DNA of 64,000 bases from Streptococcus oriscaviae (GCF_018137985.1 NZ_CP073084.1:1488001-1552000); one strand, 5' to 3'; numbered from the stretch's first letter, positions 8,478 to 17,986 are shown. Numbers and translations: made by a program. Notes: generated from the letters alone by a model not told the origin.

Positions 8478-9806
8478 ATGATGACATTTAATGAACGACA
8501 CTTTGTGGAAGAAATGGATGAATGGCGCAAGCAAGAGTTCTTAAAACGAATTAGGGAGTATGATGAGTCTATCGCTCCAACTATGCGAAAGAACGGCTAT
8601 AAACGAGTCGATGCCACGGAACGAACTATTCTCTTTACTTTCGGAGAAATCACCTTCTCACGAAATCGCTGGCGAAGAGGACACCAAACTCGTTATCCAG
8701 TAGATGACTGGTTAGGTCTCAAGAAATACATGCGTTATTCTCCTGAACTCATCTTTCATATGGCCAAACATGCCTCAAAACTCTCCTATAGGGAAGTTTG
8801 TCGAACAGTATGGGATGCATACCGTATCCAAGTAACGAAGGATGCCGTATTGAAAGCCACTAAAGTATCCGAACGACTCTTGGAAGAAAAAGAGCGCTAT
8901 CGCTTTTACCTGGAGGAAGAACAAGCACCAGAAAAAATTAAAGCAAATAAAATCTACCTAGAAGGGGATGGTGTGATGGTCAAAACAACCTCAGCTGGAG
9001 ATGAACGCTTTAACACCGATTTAGCCCACTTTCTGATTCATACAGGTTCCAAGAAGGTAGGAAGGAACCGCTATATCCTCGAAAATAAATATGAGATTGT
9101 CCATGCCAATCACGAGAAAGCTAAGGAAGAGTTACTAGACTATCTCTATAATCACTTTGAGATTACAGACCAAACTATCCTTATTACCAATTCAGATAAC
9201 GGGAAAGGCTATACCAAGCGCACCTTTCAAGAAATCAAAAAGGCACTGGGTATTAAACGTCATGAACATTTCTGGGATGAGTACCATCTGAATCAAAAAC
9301 TGAAGACCTTCTTCAAACCCTATCCAGAAACCTTATACAATTTAGCTCAGAAAGCTATCCAAACTCACAAGAAACCTCTACTCATCACAGTACTAGATAC
9401 GGTAGAATCCCTCATTGAGACAGAAGAACAGTATGAGACTTACTATAGCTTCCGACAGAAGATGATACGCAACTTTAAGGATACCAAGCCAGCTAAACTA
9501 AGAAATTTATCTCATAAGGGTGTCGGTGTGATGGAGAGCCAACATCATAAAATCACTTATCGCATGAAACATAGAGGGATGTATTGGTCGATTAAGGGAG
9601 CTTGTAAGATGGCTAAGATGATTCTTCTTGAGAGGATAGACCAACTAGAACAGTTATTCTTTGGGGATTGGCGCAAATCCTATCAACCTTACCAGAACCA
9701 GCGTTTTAGCGCAGGAAGGGCCAACAAGAAGATAATAGAACCACCTAATATCAGACGCTATCGTTCTGGTCATAAGAACGGTCGATGGCTGACGCATGCA
9801 AAGTAA
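8478..9806 (+). mobile_element. ISLre2-family transposase (UPF0236)
   Basis: A 442-residue transposase; the frame opens at 8394 but homology to the family begins at MMTFNERHF (8478). Visible DDE-type residues are the Asp in YLEGDGVMVK (about residue 167), the Asp in ITNSDNGKGYTK, and the Glu in GVGVMESQHHKITYRMKHRG. All three are present and the length is normal for the family, so it may be active. It sits exactly between the decayed ICE end and the surface-protein island. I could not identify terminal inverted repeats or a target duplication with confidence. Confidence 0.85.
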
Positions 9807-9844
9807 CATTTATTAACAGATAAACCATAGAATACCGCTAAAAA

Positions 9845-9910
9845 ATGAAATTTTTAGGGGCTTTTTCGTCATGTTTTGCTTGTGTTTTTGTATGGTTTGT
9901 GATACAATAA
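9845..9910 (+). other. possible 21-residue hydrophobic peptide ORF
   Basis: ATG at 9845 opens a 21-codon frame (MKFLGAFSSCFACVFV, then WFVIQ) ending at 9910, just before the terminator of the minus-strand small RNA. The peptide is almost entirely hydrophobic, as type I toxins are, but it does not match the Fst family consensus as I know it, and no clear ribosome-binding site is present. The start also overlaps a terminator-like hairpin (CTAAAAA/TTTTTAG, 9837-9865). Low confidence that it is translated. Confidence 0.2.
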
Positions 9911-9925
9911 TTTTATTAAGAAAAC

Positions 9926-9996
9926 AAAAAAAGGTGCAGGAGCGCTAACTCCTACACCACCGATTAAGACAAAGTAGTGTTTTGCTTAATCAGTCA
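9926..9996 (-). ncRNA. small RNA of about 70 nt, possible Fst-type antitoxin RNA
   Basis: On the minus strand a near-ideal promoter is visible: TTGACG (complement of 10027-10032), an 18-bp spacer, and TACAAT (complement of 10003-10008). About 40 nt after the predicted start comes a strong intrinsic terminator: GGTGTAGGAG-ttagcg-CTCCTGCACC followed by seven or more T (complement of 9926-9958). The transcript carries no ORF. Size, promoter and terminator fit RNA II antitoxins of Fst (par) type I systems. The identity is inference; a transcribed short RNA is well supported. Confidence 0.5.
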
Positions 9997-10032
9997 AACA
10001 GTATTGTAGCATAAAGCAAACAATCACGTCAA

Positions 10033-10070
10033 GACTGAAGCAAAGAAAAAACTTTGTTTCGGTCTTTTTT
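10033..10070 (+). terminator. strong intrinsic terminator
   Basis: GACTGAAGCAAAG, six A, then CTTTGTTTCGGTC followed by six to seven T gives a 13-bp stem. It would end any plus-strand transcript coming from the insertion sequence or from the TTGTGT-17 bp-TACAAT promoter-like sequence at 9880-9908. It isolates the surface-protein island from the left side. Confidence 0.75.
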
Positions 10071-10159
10071 CGTAAGTGAAAACTATCTGCTTTCTTAGGG
10101 TTTTAAAGGGATTTTGAGCTTTCCCAAAAATTCAGACACATACAACAGCTGGGGGCTTG

Positions 10160-10235
10160 TTTACTTTGATAGGTATTTTTGCTATAATAATTTGTGGAAC
10201 TCATTTTTAAGGATAAGCATTCCTTTAGGAGTTCC
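10160..10235 (+). promoter_or_regulatory. promoter and 5'-end hairpin of the first adhesin gene
   Basis: TTTACT (10160-10165), a 17-bp spacer and TATAAT (10183-10188) predict a start near 10195. Exactly there begins a long hairpin: GGAACTC (10196-10202) pairs with GAGTTCC (10229-10235), with an inner AAGGA/TTCCTT stem. The leader then runs about 240 nt to the ATG at 10478. A second possible stem, GCAAAT/ATTTGC (about 10422-10455), lies just before the ribosome-binding site AGGAGG. No T-run follows the first hairpin, so it looks like a 5' stabiliser or regulatory element rather than an attenuator. Confidence 0.55.
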
Positions 10236-10477
10236 CAAATGTGAATCCCAATTTATAGGCTATCTGAGAGTAACACTCTTTGGACGAGATAGTTGCATCG
10301 ACCTATTGACTGTAGATATGCTGGATAATTAACAAAACGGGGGGTTAATGAGCAGTATGTGAACGGCATGGATTCGTCTTGGATTGGGGAACATTTTTGT
10401 TACTATTAAGTAGCAGTGTTGCAAATACGATGGTTTGCTCTATCTGATTTGCAATAATCAAAACTATAGGAGGAAAT

Positions 10478-13400
10478 ATGAAGAAATTGAAAAAAGGCCT
10501 ATTGGCTTCCCTTTTGTTCCTGGTTTCCCTCTTTGGAGCTTTTTCTTTGTCTGCAGAGGCAAAAGCTGCAACCAGAGATGTGATTACGGAAATAAAGGTA
10601 ACACACATGGGAACCCAAGAGGTGTTGTCTGGGCCGGGTAGCACATTCTCAATCGGTGCTTGGACCAATATGAAGGTTGACGTGAAATTTGTCATTCCTA
10701 ATGATGGTTCAGTCAAAGAAGGAGATACGACCACTCTCAAACTACCGGCTGAAATTCGCTATTCATCAGCCGTCCCTGCGCTTGATCTAGTGTATGAGGG
10801 CAAAAACTTTGGGAAATTGGTCTTTGACTCAGTTAATAGAACAGCAACGGTTACCTACTCAAAAAATGTAGAAACCATGTCTGACATCAAAGGAAGTTTC
10901 TTTGTCAACGTGGCTGTAGACCATTTTGGTAATGTATCTGCTCACAAGATCCCAATGACCTTTAATGTGGACTTTGGTGGGTCAGGTCGCATTATCAACC
11001 TTGGCGAACTGGATTATGTTGGCGTACCAAAGGCGGCCCCTGTAACCTTCTTCAAAAACGGTTACTTTATTGATAACGGACAAACGCTTCGTTACACCGT
11101 CCTTGTTAACCAGCCAATGGTAGAAATGAAAGATGTTGTTTACTATGATGAAACAGATATCTCCGCTAACTTTACCAAACTAGTTGTTCGCAAGGGTAAC
11201 TGGGATTACAATGCCAGCAATGCCTTAGTTATGGTAAACGGCGTTGAACAGGCCATTACACCAGAAACCGGTGTTACTCCAGATGGTAAGAAATGGTTCC
11301 GCCTTAACATTGGCGACATTCCAGCAGGATATGGTTATGAGATTACCTATGAAATGCCATTGACCTACACCGCCGAGAATGGAGAGCCTTTCCTCAATAC
11401 TGGTAAACTCACCTATGATAATGGTAAAACCTTAGTGCACAACGAGCGTGAAATTTACCAACAAGCGGGTGCAACCATTGAAGGAACTGTTTTCAAAATC
11501 GAACTGGAAAAGGTTAACGAGCAAGGCGAGCCGCTGAAAGGGGCTAAGTTTGAAGTTTATCGTGATATTTCTGGTAAAAAAATCGGTGAGATTGTAACCG
11601 GAGAAGACGGTAAAGGCAGCATCAGCAACCTGCTTCGTAGTAACTACACTATCAAAGAAGTAGAAGCACCAACTGGCTACCAATTATCATCTGAGGAAAT
11701 CAAGGTAACAGGCGGCGAGTTCGACTCCGTTACCAAGACCTTCACAAAGACCGTTACAAATAAAAAGTTGATCAGCATCCCTGTTAAGAAAGTTTGGCAG
11801 GATGGCAACAACCAAGACGGTAAGCGTCCAACATCCGTCACTATGAAGCTTTTGGCAAATGGTCAAGAAGTTGCTGGTAAAACAATCGAACTGACAGAAG
11901 CAACTCAATGGCAAGGAAGTTTCACAGACCTTCCACAAACAGATGCTGCTGGTCAAAACATTACCTACACTGTCACAGAAGTAGCTGTTCCAGGTTACAA
12001 ATTGATTAAGACAGAAGGCGATGCTACAACTGGCTTCACCATCACGAACTGTCATACCCCCGAAAAAACCAAAGTTTCATTCGTAAAAGAATGGGATGAT
12101 GCCAATGACCAAGACGGTATTCGCCCAATTACTATCACCGTAGTTCTTAATGCAAATGGCGTCGAGGTTGCACGGAAAGATGTTCAAGTTGACCAAGATG
12201 GCAACTGGAAGGGTGAATTTACTAATTTAGACGTCTACAAAGCTGGCGTGAAAATTGACTATACTGTTGATGAAGTTGTTCCAACAGATTATACAAAAAC
12301 TATCACAGGCGACGCCTCTACTGGATTTACCATCAAGAATAGCCACACCCCTGTTGAAAAGAAAGTAGTCTTCAGCAAGATTAACCTTGGTGGCCAAGAA
12401 ATTGCTGGCGCTCAGATTCAAATCTTCAAGGGCCTTACAGCAACAGGTACACCAGTGGCTGAATGGACTTCGGTAGAGGGTCAGTCACACGAGTTAAATC
12501 TCCCTGTTGGAGAATACACTTTCCACGAAGAAGCGGCACCAAACGGCTATGTAGCAGTAACAGACATCACTTTCCAAGTGAATTATGACGGTAGTGTGAC
12601 CGTTCTTGATACCAACAGCAATGCCGTTGAGTATAAGGATGGCAAATTGGTGATTACTGACCAATACGACACAACCCCTAAGAAAGTAACCTTCTCTAAA
12701 GTCAACCTAGGCGGTGAAGAAATCGCAGGTGCGGAAATCAAAATCCGCAATACCCAAGGTACGGAAGTAGCAAGTTGGACTTCCGAAGCAGATAAGTCTA
12801 AGGAATTAACCCTAGAGCCAGGGGAATACGTCTTCCACGAAGAAGCCGCACCAAACGGCTATGTAGCGGTAACAGATATTACCTTCAAGGTTAACTACGA
12901 TGGTAGTGTAACAGTTCTCAATGCTAACAGCAACGCCGTTGAGTACAAGGATGGCAAACTGGTTATCACAGACCAATACGACGAAACACCTAAGAAAGTG
13001 ACCTTCTCTAAGGTCAACCTCGGCGGTGAAGAAATCGCAGGCGCTGCTATCCAAATCTTCGACGAGCAACAGAACAAGGTTGAAGAATGGACTTCAGAAG
13101 CAGGCAAGTCTAAAGAGCTTAACCTGAAACCAGGCAAGTACGTCTTCCACGAAGAAGCGGCACCAAACGGCTATGTCGCAGTAACGGACATCACCTTCCA
13201 AGTGAACTATGATGGCAGTGTAACCGTTCTTGACACCAACAGCAACGCCGTTGAGTACAAGAATGGTAAGTTGGTGGTTACGGATCAGTATGCACCGACT
13301 ACAACAACCACAACCACTGAAACAACAACTGTTGAAACCACTACAGAGTCAACGACTACCGAAACAACCACGGAAGAAACGACTACTGAAGCAACAACGA

Positions 13401-13828
13401 CAACTACCTCCGAGGAAGCAACCACTTCTGAAGGGGAAACCACAACCACTACAGAGTCAACTACCACTGAAGAACCAACAACCACTACTTCAGAAGTGAC
13501 TACAACTGAGGAGTCAACCACGACCACTTCAGAAGAAACCACAACCACTGAAGAGCCAACCAGAACTACTTCAGAAGAAACCACAACCACTACTGAAGAG
13601 CCTACAACGACCACTTCAGAAGCAACCACTGAAGAGTCAACAACAACCACGACCACAACTACGGAAGAACCATCGGTTCCTTCTACAACGACTGAAGAAC
13701 CGCCGGCTAAACCGAAGAGAGTCTTGCCAAATACTGGTGATAGCTCAACAATTTGGACTACCCTTCTTGGTTTGGTAATCCTTCTAGTGTCTGGTTTTGG
13801 CTTCTACTTCCACAAGAAGAGGGCCTAA
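10478..13828 (+). CDS. LPXTG adhesin with Cna_B/SpaA-type domains and Thr-rich stalk
   Basis: A 1116-residue secreted protein. The signal peptide is residues 1-30 (cut near AEAKA). The N-terminal binding region (about 32-330) has the look of Cna-type adhesin domains. A SpaA/prealbumin-like domain follows near 345-430, then two Cna_B domains (VKKVWQDGNNQDGKRP and VKEWDDANDQDGIRP) to about 625. Next come three 104-residue repeats (FHEEAAPNGYVAVTDITF) to about 935, and a stalk of Thr with Glu/Ser/Pro to about 1070. The sorting signal is LPNTG at 1083, a hydrophobic span and HKKRA. It is anchored to peptidoglycan by a sortase and probably binds a host matrix protein such as collagen. The ligand is inferred. 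A glycosyltransferase pair follows. Confidence 0.88.
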   Translation: MKKLKKGLLASLLFLVSLFGAFSLSAEAKAATRDVITEIKVTHMGTQEVLSGPGSTFSIGAWTNMKVDVKFVIPNDGSVKEGDTTTLKLPAEIRYSSAVPALDLVYEGKNFGKLVFDSVNRTATVTYSKNVETMSDIKGSFFVNVAVDHFGNVSAHKIPMTFNVDFGGSGRIINLGELDYVGVPKAAPVTFFKNGYFIDNGQTLRYTVLVNQPMVEMKDVVYYDETDISANFTKLVVRKGNWDYNASNALVMVNGVEQAITPETGVTPDGKKWFRLNIGDIPAGYGYEITYEMPLTYTAENGEPFLNTGKLTYDNGKTLVHNEREIYQQAGATIEGTVFKIELEKVNEQGEPLKGAKFEVYRDISGKKIGEIVTGEDGKGSISNLLRSNYTIKEVEAPTGYQLSSEEIKVTGGEFDSVTKTFTKTVTNKKLISIPVKKVWQDGNNQDGKRPTSVTMKLLANGQEVAGKTIELTEATQWQGSFTDLPQTDAAGQNITYTVTEVAVPGYKLIKTEGDATTGFTITNCHTPEKTKVSFVKEWDDANDQDGIRPITITVVLNANGVEVARKDVQVDQDGNWKGEFTNLDVYKAGVKIDYTVDEVVPTDYTKTITGDASTGFTIKNSHTPVEKKVVFSKINLGGQEIAGAQIQIFKGLTATGTPVAEWTSVEGQSHELNLPVGEYTFHEEAAPNGYVAVTDITFQVNYDGSVTVLDTNSNAVEYKDGKLVITDQYDTTPKKVTFSKVNLGGEEIAGAEIKIRNTQGTEVASWTSEADKSKELTLEPGEYVFHEEAAPNGYVAVTDITFKVNYDGSVTVLNANSNAVEYKDGKLVITDQYDETPKKVTFSKVNLGGEEIAGAAIQIFDEQQNKVEEWTSEAGKSKELNLKPGKYVFHEEAAPNGYVAVTDITFQVNYDGSVTVLDTNSNAVEYKNGKLVVTDQYAPTTTTTTTETTTVETTTESTTTETTTEETTTEATTTTTSEEATTSEGETTTTTESTTTEEPTTTTSEVTTTEESTTTTSEETTTTEEPTRTTSEETTTTTEEPTTTTSEATTEESTTTTTTTTEEPSVPSTTTEEPPAKPKRVLPNTGDSSTIWTTLLGLVILLVSGFGFYFHKKRA
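12521..13260 (+). repeat. 312-bp in-gene tandem repeats of the first adhesin
   Basis: The block starting at TTCCACGAAGAAGC recurs at 12521, 12833 and 13145, an exact 312-bp (104-codon) period. Each unit encodes one SpaA-like domain of about 104 residues. The copies are very similar at the nucleotide level, so copy number may change by recombination. Confidence 0.8.
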
Positions 13829-13856
13829 ACTGGTGGATAACCTTTAAAAGTGAATG

Positions 13857-13886
13857 AGAGAAAGGGGAAATCCTTTCTCTTTTTTA
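13857..13886 (+). terminator. intrinsic terminator of the first adhesin gene
   Basis: AGAGAAAGG-ggaaat-CCTTTCTCT followed by a run of T, 28 bp after the stop codon. It separates the adhesin transcript from the glycosyltransferase pair, which has its own promoters. Confidence 0.8.
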
Positions 13887-13896
13887 TGTGTGGGGC

Positions 13897-13983
13897 TTGA
13901 AAAAGAATCATTTAAAAAGGTATAATAGTGAGAGGGTATATTGGGCAGCAATTTTTGAATAAATGCCCAGCAAAGTATATAAT
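13897..13983 (+). promoter_or_regulatory. two tandem promoters for the glycosyltransferase/YfhO pair
   Basis: First: TTGAAA (13897-13902), 18 bp, TATAAT (13921-13926). Second: TTGAAT (13955-13960), 17 bp, TATAAT (13978-13983). Both are close to the sigma-A consensus and read toward the ATG at 14060. Confidence 0.6.
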
Positions 13984-14059
13984 AGAATGTGATAGCAAAA
14001 TATAGAAACTGATAGAAGATACTAGAAAAGGACCTACTAGTTTAGAAAAGAGAGAAGAG

Positions 14060-15019
14060 ATGAAACTGTCCCTATTGATTACATTTTTCAATGAAGAAAA
14101 GATGATAAGAAAAACCCATGCCAAGATGACTGAGCAGTTGCAGGCTATGTTGGGCTCTACCTTGGATGATTATGAATTGCTTTATATTGATGATGGGAGC
14201 AAGGACGCTACACTTGCTATTATGCGAGAGTTGGCTGAGCAGGATCAGCGGATTCGCTACATCAGTCTGAGTCGTAATTTTGGTCGTGAAGGCGGTATTT
14301 TAGCAGGTTTCAAGTATGCGACAGGAGATGCTGTGATGGTTATGGATGGTGATTTGCAGCATCCACCATCTCTGATTCCGCAGTTTGTAGCCGCCTATCA
14401 GGAAGGGTACGATTTGGTTAGCGGTCAGCGTGATCGGACTGGGGAATCTAAGATTGGCAGCCTGTTTGCCCATCTCTTTTACTATGTGTCCAACAAGGTG
14501 ATGGATGTTCGATTGACAGATGGCAAGTCAGAGCTAAAACTCCTTAGTCGTCGGGCGGTCGATACCTTCCTTGCTCTACCGGAATACAATCGTTTCAACA
14601 AAGGCTTGTACGAGTGGATTGGCTTCAAGGAAAAGGTCATTCAATATAAAAATCAGGTACGCGAGGAAGGTGAAAGTAAATTTGGTTTTAAAAAGTCTAT
14701 GAACTACGCCATTCAGGGGATTATTTCCTTCAACGACAAGCCCTTGCGTATTTGCATCCAGCTTGGATTGTTCAGTATTGGTTTGGCCTTGGTGTACCTT
14801 TTTATCGAGTTGGTTCGCTACTTTATGGATCCGGGACATTCGGTCAGTGGTTACTTTACAACCATAGCGGCAATTATCTTATTCGGCGGTGTCCAGTTGA
14901 TTTCAATCGGTGTTTTAGGTGAGTATATCGGCAAAATTTATTACGAGGTCAAGCGCCGTCCTCACTTTATTGTTGGTGAAACCAATATTGACGAAGCTAG
15001 AAAAGATGGAGTTGGTTAA
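14060..15019 (+). CDS. GT2 polyprenyl-phosphate glycosyltransferase (GtrB/CsbB/PgfS-like)
   Basis: A 319-residue membrane-linked family 2 glycosyltransferase. The GT-A domain (about 1-225) shows the nucleotide-binding IDDGSKD near 41-47 and the DxD motif in VMDGDLQHPP near 94-103. Two membrane helices follow (about 232-255 and 265-290), then a short cytoplasmic tail. This is the architecture of GtrB/CsbB/DPM1-like enzymes, which load a sugar onto undecaprenyl phosphate. Its stop overlaps the start of the YfhO-type gene (TAATG), so the two are coupled. Placement beside Thr-rich LPXTG adhesins resembles S. mutans pgfS next to cnm, so adhesin glycosylation is a likely role. Modification of teichoic acid, as for CsbB/YfhO, is the main alternative. 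Confidence 0.88.
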   Translation: MKLSLLITFFNEEKMIRKTHAKMTEQLQAMLGSTLDDYELLYIDDGSKDATLAIMRELAEQDQRIRYISLSRNFGREGGILAGFKYATGDAVMVMDGDLQHPPSLIPQFVAAYQEGYDLVSGQRDRTGESKIGSLFAHLFYYVSNKVMDVRLTDGKSELKLLSRRAVDTFLALPEYNRFNKGLYEWIGFKEKVIQYKNQVREEGESKFGFKKSMNYAIQGIISFNDKPLRICIQLGLFSIGLALVYLFIELVRYFMDPGHSVSGYFTTIAAIILFGGVQLISIGVLGEYIGKIYYEVKRRPHFIVGETNIDEARKDGVG

Positions 15020-17943
15020 TGGAGATGAAAAAGAAAATTCAGGAGCAAGGCTGGGTTCAGTCTTTGACGGCTTTTTATAAAGGCCATCGCAAGGCTTGTG
15101 TGTATGCGGCCAGTGCCTTCTTGCCGATGATGATTATGCTAGTCGTCTGGTTCTTTATGGGCATGTATCCCTTTGGTAACAAGAGCCTAATGGCAGTCGA
15201 CTTTGGTCAGCAATACATCAGTTTTTACGGTTTTTTAAAGGAAAGCCTATTGTCAGGGGATTGGTCGGGATTTCTTTATTCTTTTACCAAGTCACTAGGC
15301 GGAGAGATGACAGGGGTTGTAGCCTATTATTTGCTGAGTCCTTTTAATATCCTTTATATCATCATGCCTTTGGGGCATTATAGTTTAGCAGTCTTTTTGA
15401 CCATCTGGCTGCGCTATGGGGTTATCGGTTTGAGTTTTGCCCACCTCTTAATCAGACGCTACAAGGGCTTGTCTGGCAAGGTGTGGTTGGTTCCGGTCTT
15501 AGCAACCGCCTATGCCCTGTCTGGGATGCTGGTATCTTACCAGATGAACCCGATTTTTTATGATGCTATGATTATGCTTCCTCTGGTTATTCTTAATCTG
15601 GAGGAGATGCTTGATGGAGGCAGGCCTTATCGCTATATCCTTACATTGGCGCTGACAGTCTTTTTGCAATTCTACATGGGCTATATGATCTGCTTGTTTG
15701 TGGCTCTTTATGCTTGTTACTACATGACACCAAAACTGTCAGAAGGAAAAAATAAAAAGGAGTGCCTTCTTAATTACTTCAGACCGCTCTTTATGGCTTT
15801 TTTCTACTCTGTCTTAGGCTTTTTGGCGACCACCTTCCTGTTAGCTCCGGTTATTGTTAACCTCCTCAATAGTAAAGGGCAGGTAGATGGAGGAATGACC
15901 TTTAGCTTTGCCTTACAGATTAACCCCTTGGACATCCTGTCTAAGCTGATGATCGGCGGTTTTGACAACAACTCTTGGTCGGCAGGTCCAAGCTTACCGA
16001 ACATCTATGTGGGAGCTCTAGCTCTTATTGGTGCGATTCTTTATTTCTTGACAAAGAGTGTGCACCGCAATCGAAAGATTGGAGCGGGGATTGTACTGCT
16101 ACTATTCTTTTTGTCCTTTATCAATGAGTTTGTCAGCAAAATTTGGCACATGGGACAGAACCCGGCCGGTTTCTTCTTCCGTTTTTCTTGGATTGTTTCC
16201 TTCTTCTTGGTACTGTTAGCTTATCAGGCCTTGAAAGCTGCGACAAAGATGCCTCTGGTTGGTTTGGCGGTTGGTGCAGTCGTCTTAACCTTGACTGGTC
16301 TGTATGTGTCTGGTCAGGACTACACTTATTTGGCACCTGAACAACCCTTGGCTGTAACGGAGTTTGTGAAAGGTCAGCCGGTTCTCGTGGGAATCTTGCT
16401 TGTTTTGGTACTTGGTAGTCTGGCCCTTCTGGTTTGGCGCAGACAAAACATGCCTTCTAAGTTACGGCTTGTCTTGGTAGCTAGTTTGCTAGCAGCGATT
16501 CCTCTGGTTTATTTCCTTTTGTCAAAAGGAATCTTCTTGACCCAATTGTCTTTGACCTTGATGAGCTGGGGCTTGGTGCTTCTCTTTGTTTACCTGCAGC
16601 CTAAAGCGGCGTTTTGGTCAGTCTTGGTCCTTATGACTGTGGCAGAGCTGGGCTACAATGCTTACCTGTCACAGGTCACCTTGGGCTATGCGGACGCCTA
16701 TAAGTTTCACGATGCGACCACCTCGGTCAAGCGGGTTACTGATAGTGTTCAGGCGAATAGCGATGCGACTTTTTATCGTATCGGCGGTAGTTTTGCTTAT
16801 TCTAAAACGGTACCGAGTTTGATTTCCTATCCAGGGCTTGCGACCTTTAGCTCTAGTTTGGAGCGTTCAACCATGGATCTCTTTGCCTATATGGGAGATG
16901 CCGGGGTCAATGCGGCGACTCAGTACGCTAATGGAACCCAGTTGACAGATGCGCTCTATGGTGTGCGCTATTATATGGATCGCAAGGATTATACTCAGGA
17001 AGAAGTTGACCAGCATCCAGAAAAAATGTACTTTGGTCGCTATTCTCATCGTTTTGATATTCCGACCTACTACACCAAAACAGTCTATGAAGATGACCGT
17101 TACATTGTCTATGAAAATCCAAATGTTTTCTCAGCGGCTTTTGGGACCAATTCTGTAACCCAGAGCATTCAGTTTGGTCGCAACAATCCGGTGGCCAACC
17201 AGAATATCATTCTTAATTCGATGGCTGGAACGGACGAGAAATATTTTGAAGCCTTTAGTTTCACAGCTATCGAAACAGAAAACGTTGAAGAAACTGTCAA
17301 TGAAAATGGCGAAACACTCTACAATCGAGTGGATAAGAACCAGCCTGCAATCGTACGGTATAAGATTGTTCCTAAAAGCCGGTACACCTATTACTTCCTT
17401 CTGCCGGTTTATTTTAACCAGACTCGAAATCAGGTGTCTATCCTCCTAAACAACAAATGGTTTACCAACCAGCAAACCTACACCCAAAAGCAACTCTGGC
17501 AGTTAACTTCCAACACAGAAGGGCAGGAAACTGTCTTGGAGTTCCGCTTTACTATGGATGAAGTGAATATGACAGGTGCTGGGTTGATACGCGCCAACAA
17601 TGATGCTATCCAGCGTGTCTTGAACGATCGGCTGGCTCAAAACATGAAGGTGGAGGAGTGGACCAACACCAAAGTGACAGGTACGGTGAACATCACAGAC
17701 GACAGCACTGTCATGATGACCAGTATCCCATACAGTGAAGGCTGGAGGGTGAAAGTGGATGGTAAAGAAGTGAAAACCACCAGAGCTTGGGATAGCCTGC
17801 TCTCTTTCCCGATTACCAGTGGAGAGCATAAGATTGAAATGACCTTTTCTCCTCAAGGAGCAACGGCTGGCGCCCTTATCTCTATTGTGGATTTACTTTT
17901 CATCTTTGACCTCTGGCGAAAAGACAAAGAGAAGAAAAAATAG
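15019..17943 (+). CDS. YfhO-family multi-membrane glycosyltransferase (PgfM-like)
   Basis: A 974-residue protein with about a dozen membrane helices in the first two-thirds and a large extracellular C-terminal domain before a last helix near 945-965. The first luminal loop holds SLMAVDFGQQYISFYGFLKE, the acidic signature of the YfhO family (GT-C fold). These proteins take a sugar from a polyprenyl phosphate and attach it to an acceptor outside the membrane. The start overlaps the GT2 stop by one base; an ATG two codons downstream (15025) is an alternative. In S. mutans PgfM1/PgfM2 belong to this family and act on Cnm; in Bacillus and Listeria relatives decorate lipoteichoic acid. The acceptor here is inferred from the neighbours. 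Confidence 0.85.
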   Translation: MEMKKKIQEQGWVQSLTAFYKGHRKACVYAASAFLPMMIMLVVWFFMGMYPFGNKSLMAVDFGQQYISFYGFLKESLLSGDWSGFLYSFTKSLGGEMTGVVAYYLLSPFNILYIIMPLGHYSLAVFLTIWLRYGVIGLSFAHLLIRRYKGLSGKVWLVPVLATAYALSGMLVSYQMNPIFYDAMIMLPLVILNLEEMLDGGRPYRYILTLALTVFLQFYMGYMICLFVALYACYYMTPKLSEGKNKKECLLNYFRPLFMAFFYSVLGFLATTFLLAPVIVNLLNSKGQVDGGMTFSFALQINPLDILSKLMIGGFDNNSWSAGPSLPNIYVGALALIGAILYFLTKSVHRNRKIGAGIVLLLFFLSFINEFVSKIWHMGQNPAGFFFRFSWIVSFFLVLLAYQALKAATKMPLVGLAVGAVVLTLTGLYVSGQDYTYLAPEQPLAVTEFVKGQPVLVGILLVLVLGSLALLVWRRQNMPSKLRLVLVASLLAAIPLVYFLLSKGIFLTQLSLTLMSWGLVLLFVYLQPKAAFWSVLVLMTVAELGYNAYLSQVTLGYADAYKFHDATTSVKRVTDSVQANSDATFYRIGGSFAYSKTVPSLISYPGLATFSSSLERSTMDLFAYMGDAGVNAATQYANGTQLTDALYGVRYYMDRKDYTQEEVDQHPEKMYFGRYSHRFDIPTYYTKTVYEDDRYIVYENPNVFSAAFGTNSVTQSIQFGRNNPVANQNIILNSMAGTDEKYFEAFSFTAIETENVEETVNENGETLYNRVDKNQPAIVRYKIVPKSRYTYYFLLPVYFNQTRNQVSILLNNKWFTNQQTYTQKQLWQLTSNTEGQETVLEFRFTMDEVNMTGAGLIRANNDAIQRVLNDRLAQNMKVEEWTNTKVTGTVNITDDSTVMMTSIPYSEGWRVKVDGKEVKTTRAWDSLLSFPITSGEHKIEMTFSPQGATAGALISIVDLLFIFDLWRKDKEKKK

Positions 17944-17952
17944 CGATGTTCA

Positions 17953-17986
17953 AATCCTCCAAATGCTATTGTTTGGGGGATTTTTT
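17953..17986 (+). terminator. intrinsic terminator after the YfhO gene
   Basis: AATCCTCCAAA-tgctattg-TTTGGGGGATT followed by TTTTTT, 9 bp after the stop. It ends the glycosyltransferase operon. Confidence 0.8.

Noticed and set aside
8350-9870. Exact IS boundaries for the ISLre2 element
   Set aside because: Comparison of both flanks by eye gave no convincing terminal inverted repeats or target duplication, so no ends are claimed.
10345-10740. Minus-strand frame of 131 codons over the adhesin leader and start
   Set aside because: It lies across a good promoter-leader-gene unit on the plus strand and has no recognisable protein features.
13285-13656. Long minus-strand frame of Val/Ser opposite the Thr-rich stalk
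   Set aside because: It is the mirror of Thr/Glu codons (ACN read as NGT). The same artefact appears opposite the stalks at 19868-20332 and 25284-25718. No ribosome-binding site or homology.
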